Below the pieces are notes generated by a model that was not told the origin of the DNA, did not search any database, and worked only from the letters and a program-made list of their open reading frames with translations. Source: CAZGCA01 sp964524145 (GTDB taxonomy: Bacteria; Hydrogenedentota; CAZGCA01). From it: a stretch of 26,685 nt of DNA. Of this stretch, positions 24,133-26,685 are shown in pieces (within the stretch, counting starts at the first letter, position 1; each line of letters begins with the position of its first letter). The position numbers were made by a program, and so were the translations under genes. The DNA is taken from contig CAZGCA010000083.1 of assembly GCA_964524145.1 (NCBI GenBank), forward strand, positions 1 through 26,685. The letters are read 5' to 3'.

Positions 24133-24153
24133 TTAACGTGCCTTTCGAGTGCT

Positions 24154-24176
24154 CCGTCCCGAATCTGCCGGGACGG
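24154..24176 (-). other. Intercistronic stem-loop between fliD and fliS
   Basis: A perfect 8-bp GC-rich stem, CCGTCCCG with CGGGACGG, around a 7-nt loop. It lies 8 nt after the fliD stop and 21 nt before the fliS start. No U-tract follows on the minus strand, so it is more likely an mRNA-stability or partial attenuation element than a full terminator. Confidence 0.5.
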
Positions 24177-24184
24177 CAATCTGA

Positions 24185-25903
24185 TTATACCCCTAGTCCT
24201 TGTAGTCCCGCAAGCTGCATGGTGAGAAACTCGCTCGTGCTCTGGAACGAGGACAACATTACTTCCATCTGCGTGAACTGACGTCTCAGCCGCTCCTCCT
24301 TCTGGTCCAGTCTTTGCTCGAGCTGGTCTATCCTGTCGTTGAGCGACTCTATCTGGTCGGCGATAGTTCCGTTGGCACCGGCCCGCGACTGCAGGAATCC
24401 CGTGGTCGAGGTCACATCCCTCAGGTATTCCTCAAAGATGTTCGCGATGCCGTCATCGGAATCGTTGATAAACAGGCTGGCAACAGATTCCCTGTCCGCG
24501 TTGAGAGCGTCACGCAACGCTGTCGCATCAACCTGCAGCGCGTTGAGGGTGTCGCTCGAGAACGCGTCCTCGGTTCCCGTGGATACGCCTATGTCAACGA
24601 GGCTTCGGTACTCCCCCGTTGCGCCGTCGATAATGTTGAACACGCTGCTGCGCAAGTAGCTCATTATCATCCGGATCGACGCGTCATTCTCGAGGGCTTC
24701 ATCCTCGGCAAGCGCATCGTCGATCGTACCAATTGCCGTGTTGTACGCCTCGACAAAGGACTCTATCGTGTCGACCATGGTGTCAACGTCGTCGGTAACC
24801 GTCACCGTTGAAGAACCTGCCGAAAGGAGCGTAAACGAAACACCGCCGATGACATCCGTTATCGTGTTGCTGTTGCGTGTGTATCCCTGTCCATCAACCG
24901 TGAACTGTGCGTCATTGCCTGTGGTCTGGGTCGCGGTATCCAGATTGGTGGCGGCGAGGAACCCGCTCGTCCCGTCGGTGAAGTTCATCGTCCTGCTGCC
25001 GAGCGTGTCCGAGACAACCCTGATGGTATCGGTCGAGGAGTCAAACGTCGCTGTGACGTCCGCTCCCGACGAGTTGATGTCGTTCAGTATGTCGTTGAGT
25101 GTCTCGGTGCTCGGATCGGTGATGTTTAGGGTAACGCCGTTTACCTGGAACGTGCCGGCTGAAACCGTGCCGATGCCGAAGACATCGTCGAGCGTTGCGT
25201 TGGGGTCTACAACCGATATGTCAACCGTGCTTTCCATTGTGGTAGGCGTACCGCTCTGAAATGCGCCTTCGAGCCGTCCCGCTTCGAGGAAGTTGCTTGT
25301 ATCATCGTCGGCACCCAGGTTTATGATGTCTGAACTGCCGCCGTCCGTGTTGGTCAGCGTTATCTTGTTCGTGACGGCGCTGTAGGATGCGGTCACGTCA
25401 GTGTTATTGGTTATGTCCTGGATAATGTCGTTGAGCGAATCGGTAGTGGCGTCGACTGTTATTTGCGTGCCGTTTATGGTGAACGTCCCGCTCGTGGGCG
25501 TGAGACCGAACCCGGCGTCTTCGAGAGTCGCATCCGGGTCCACGGGAGTGCCCAGATAGGAACTGCTGACGGCAACCGTTGCGCTCGCTAACTGGGTCAC
25601 CTGGACTGCATAGGAGCCGCGTGACGCGACCGTGCTCGATATCTCCGCAGTGAGAACCGTCTCGTCGCTCGACGTCCCGGATATCCCTTCGAAGACGTTG
25701 TTGAGAGTGAAGTCCTGCGCACGGTTGAATAGGGTCAAAAGGTCTGTGCGGATATCACGTACAGCGTCCTGCTGGTCTTCGAGCAGCCCGATACGGTCCC
25801 GGGTCCGATTTATCGGGGTCCGCTCCAACGCCATGAGCTGCGCGATGAGAACGTCCGTGTCGATTCCCGATATGAGCCCGCTTACAAATAATCCGCCAGC
25901 CAT
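24185..25903 (-). CDS. fliD: Flagellar hook-associated protein 2 (filament cap)
   Basis: FliD forms the cap at the filament tip that folds incoming flagellin. This 572-residue protein starts with the family N-terminus (ISGIDTDVLIAQLMALERTPI). Two hook-IN-like repeats lie at about residues 125-190 and 235-300, each starting with a DP.ATL.D segment and holding an INGTQITV or VNGVTLNI core. The conserved TDVIGGVSFTLLSAG block follows at about 345-365. It ends with a coiled coil (about 510-542, ADQIESLNDRIDQLEQRL) and a tail of helix residues. AAAGGAAG precedes the ATG. A sigma-28-like promoter lies upstream at 25965-25991. Genes flaG (upstream) and fliS (downstream) complete the set. Confidence 0.96.
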   Translation of the reverse strand: MAGGLFVSGLISGIDTDVLIAQLMALERTPINRTRDRIGLLEDQQDAVRDIRTDLLTLFNRAQDFTLNNVFEGISGTSSDETVLTAEISSTVASRGSYAVQVTQLASATVAVSSSYLGTPVDPDATLEDAGFGLTPTSGTFTINGTQITVDATTDSLNDIIQDITNNTDVTASYSAVTNKITLTNTDGGSSDIINLGADDDTSNFLEAGRLEGAFQSGTPTTMESTVDISVVDPNATLDDVFGIGTVSAGTFQVNGVTLNITDPSTETLNDILNDINSSGADVTATFDSSTDTIRVVSDTLGSRTMNFTDGTSGFLAATNLDTATQTTGNDAQFTVDGQGYTRNSNTITDVIGGVSFTLLSAGSSTVTVTDDVDTMVDTIESFVEAYNTAIGTIDDALAEDEALENDASIRMIMSYLRSSVFNIIDGATGEYRSLVDIGVSTGTEDAFSSDTLNALQVDATALRDALNADRESVASLFINDSDDGIANIFEEYLRDVTSTTGFLQSRAGANGTIADQIESLNDRIDQLEQRLDQKEERLRRQFTQMEVMLSSFQSTSEFLTMQLAGLQGLGV

Positions 25904-25931
25904 CTTTCGCTTCCTTTCGTCGCTACGTCGT

Positions 25932-25949
25932 TTTTTGCCATGGCAAAAA
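25932..25949. repeat. Perfect 18-bp palindrome in the fliD leader
   Basis: TTTTTGCCATGGCAAAAA reads the same on both strands. It lies between the predicted sigma-28 start (near 25958) and the fliD ribosome binding site. It could fold in RNA as a 7-bp stem with a CATG loop, or serve as a dimeric protein site in DNA. Confidence 0.6.
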
Positions 25950-25964
25950 CCCCTTCGTTCTTAT

Positions 25965-25991
25965 ATATCGTCAGAATGGCTGGAAACTTTA
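25965..25991 (-). promoter_or_regulatory. Sigma-28 (FliA) promoter for fliD-fliS
   Basis: On the minus strand TAAAGTTT (25984-25991) matches the FliA -35 perfectly. An 11-nt spacer leads to GACGATAT (25965-25972), 6 of 8 against the consensus GCCGATAA. It sits about 60 nt before fliD, which fits late-class flagellar regulation. Confidence 0.75.
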
Positions 25992-26064
25992 GTGACCGTC
26001 AGCCATATCTTGGGCCGTGTCAACTGGTTGTGCCCAATATGTTGTGGCCTGTGGCGAGAAAGGC

Positions 26065-26134
26065 AAAAAGAGTGGGCTGCACCGTTCCGCACGGACGGAT
26101 AGTCCCGCGTGCGTGGCGGCACAGCCCAACTCTT
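26065..26134 (-). terminator. Long compound-hairpin intrinsic terminator after flaG
   Basis: On the minus strand AAGAGT-T-GGGCTG pairs with CAGCCC-ACTCTT (26122-26134 with 26068-26079, one bulged base). Inside, CCG/CGG, CGCAC/GTGCG and GGAC/GTCC continue the stem to a small loop at 26097-26101, for about 27 pairs in all. A run of five T (26065-26069) follows. The structure starts 3 nt after the flaG stop. Confidence 0.68.
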
Positions 26135-26137
26135 GCC

Positions 26138-26506
26138 CTACGCTTCCACGTCGAAGAGGAGGCCGACAAACTCTCGGAGACGGGAGGCGATCTTGAGCAG
26201 TTCTGCAGGAGGTATCTGTTTGATGACCTCCTGACTCTTCCTGTCGACTATCTGCGCGACTATCCGCTCCGTACCATCATCGATACGGAGTTGGATGTCG
26301 TTGCTCATCGAACTGAGGACACTGTCCAAAACCCCGGCAACCTTGCGAACTTCTTCTCGCGTAGGCTGCGGTTCCGCCTCTTTGATTTTCTCGGCCGGCT
26401 CCGACTTGGTCGACTCACCGCTCACGGGAGGTCGGTTAACGACCGCAGCGTTAGTCGTCTCAACGACCATGGAACGCGGGTCGGGAGAAACGCCTCTAAC
26501 TGCCAT
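26138..26506 (-). CDS. flaG: FlaG family flagellar protein
   Basis: FlaG proteins are small, acidic products of flagellin loci that affect filament length. This 122-residue protein has a disordered, charged N-terminal half (about 1-55). The FlaG domain follows, with SMSNDIQLRIDDGTERIVAQIVDRKSQEVIKQIPPAELLKI, including the typical VIRQIPPEE-like motif. The start at 26506 is chosen because GGGAGGG lies 5 nt upstream; an upstream in-frame start at 26557 has none. It sits directly after flagellin and before fliD, as in many flagellated bacteria. Confidence 0.92.
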   Translation of the reverse strand: MAVRGVSPDPRSMVVETTNAAVVNRPPVSGESTKSEPAEKIKEAEPQPTREEVRKVAGVLDSVLSSMSNDIQLRIDDGTERIVAQIVDRKSQEVIKQIPPAELLKIASRLREFVGLLFDVEA

Positions 26507-26511
26507 AGTAA

Positions 26512-26518
26512 CCCTCCC
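26512..26518 (-). promoter_or_regulatory. flaG ribosome binding site with overlapping hairpin
   Basis: GGGAGGG on the minus strand, 5 nt before the flaG ATG. Its first bases are in the 3' arm of a 6-bp hairpin, CCAAAG/CTTTGG (26517-26534, 6-nt loop), so the site may be partly occluded. Confidence 0.55.
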
Positions 26519-26576
26519 AAAGTCTGAGCTTTGGTTATTACCCACGGCGTACCACACCGTGCACGTCGTCGCCGAA

Positions 26577-26595
26577 CCGAGCAGAATTCACTCGG
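26577..26595 (-). other. Weak hairpin in the flagellin 3' region
   Basis: CCGAG/CTCGG with a 9-nt loop, 17 nt after the flagellin stop. There is no U-tract, so read-through into flaG is likely. It could be a processing or attenuation site. Confidence 0.25.
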
Positions 26596-26611
26596 CCCTA
26601 CCTCCATTCAA

Positions 26612-26685
26612 CTAGCCGAGAAGCTGAAGAGCTGTCTGTGGCACCAAATTGGCTTGCGCCAGTATTGATGTACCGGCAGCTATCA
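26612..26685 (-). CDS. fliC: Flagellin, C-terminal end only (partial)
   Basis: The last 23 complete codons of a minus-strand gene run off the window edge. They translate to IAAGTSILAQANLVPQTALQLLG then stop. This is the conserved flagellin D0 C-terminal helix (AxxxLAQANxxPQxxLxLL), the region FliS binds and that packs in the filament core. Its position ahead of flaG, fliD and fliS agrees. The rest of the gene, and any promoter, lie outside the window. The frame is too short to be found by length alone. Confidence 0.92.
   Translation of the reverse strand, partial: IAAGTSILAQANLVPQTALQLLG

Noticed and set aside
25131..25560. Repeated DP.ATL.D segments in fliD as a tandem duplication
   Set aside because: These are the normal hook-IN-type repeats of the FliD family, already divergent.
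1..26685. CRISPR arrays, tRNA or rRNA genes, transposases, attachment sites
   Set aside because: No regularly spaced repeats, no cloverleaf-like or rRNA-like sequence, and no transposase or integrase motifs were found on either strand.

Overview
This is a GC-rich bacterial chromosomal window of ordinary, densely packed single-copy genes. I see no rRNA, tRNA, CRISPR array, transposase, phage or plasmid gene. The organism looks diderm and flagellated: there are several lipobox proteins, an HtrA-type protease, and a flagellin-flaG-fliD-fliS block. Shine-Dalgarno sites are mostly clear (AGGAGG-like), and several genes carry TTGACA/TATAAT-type promoters. A PIG-L deacetylase next to a NagB-like protein, a DUF6599-like lipoprotein, a corrinoid-type URO-D homologue, a xylose-isomerase-like barrel and a long carboxypeptidase-regulatory-repeat protein together are typical of PVC-superphylum bacteria or nearby candidate phyla (Planctomycetota, Lentisphaerota, Hydrogenedentota and similar). 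That placement is inference; no marker gene here settles it.

Layout. Bases 52-1822 (minus) hold a two-gene amino-sugar operon: a NagB-like isomerase/deaminase followed 1 bp later by a PIG-L deacetylase. Bases 2179-5943 (plus) hold a B12-binding-type radical SAM protein, a URO-D/MtaA-like protein and a DUF6599-like lipoprotein, each with its own candidate promoter. Bases 5968-9962 (minus) hold a membrane-anchored unknown with a predicted leaderless mRNA, a sugar-phosphate isomerase/epimerase-like protein, and a glycosyltransferase/methyltransferase pair closed by a compound-hairpin terminator. Bases 10303-13241 (plus) hold an HtrA-like serine protease with four PDZ-like repeats, followed by a secreted protease-fold protein that has lost its catalytic His and Ser. 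Bases 13414-16957 (plus) encode two ABC exporter halves whose nucleotide-binding defects are complementary, as in heterodimeric exporters.

Bases 17124-20141 (plus) encode an anchored protein with about ten CarboxypepD_reg-like repeats. It ends back to back with a polytopic membrane protein (20142-21713, minus). A consensus promoter then drives argC, a CheY-like receiver and a small c-type cytochrome lipoprotein (21900-23659, plus). The right end (23689-26685, minus) is the late flagellar block, read as flagellin (C-terminal end only), flaG, fliD, fliS. A close match to the sigma-28 (FliA) promoter consensus precedes fliD, and a long terminator hairpin follows flaG.

No single gene is obviously a new system. 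The points most worth a second look are the HtrA plus pseudoprotease pair, the NagB/PIG-L pair, the receiver/haem lipoprotein pair beside the flagellar genes, the leaderless promoter at 7141-7180, and the regulatory structures around flaG and fliD.
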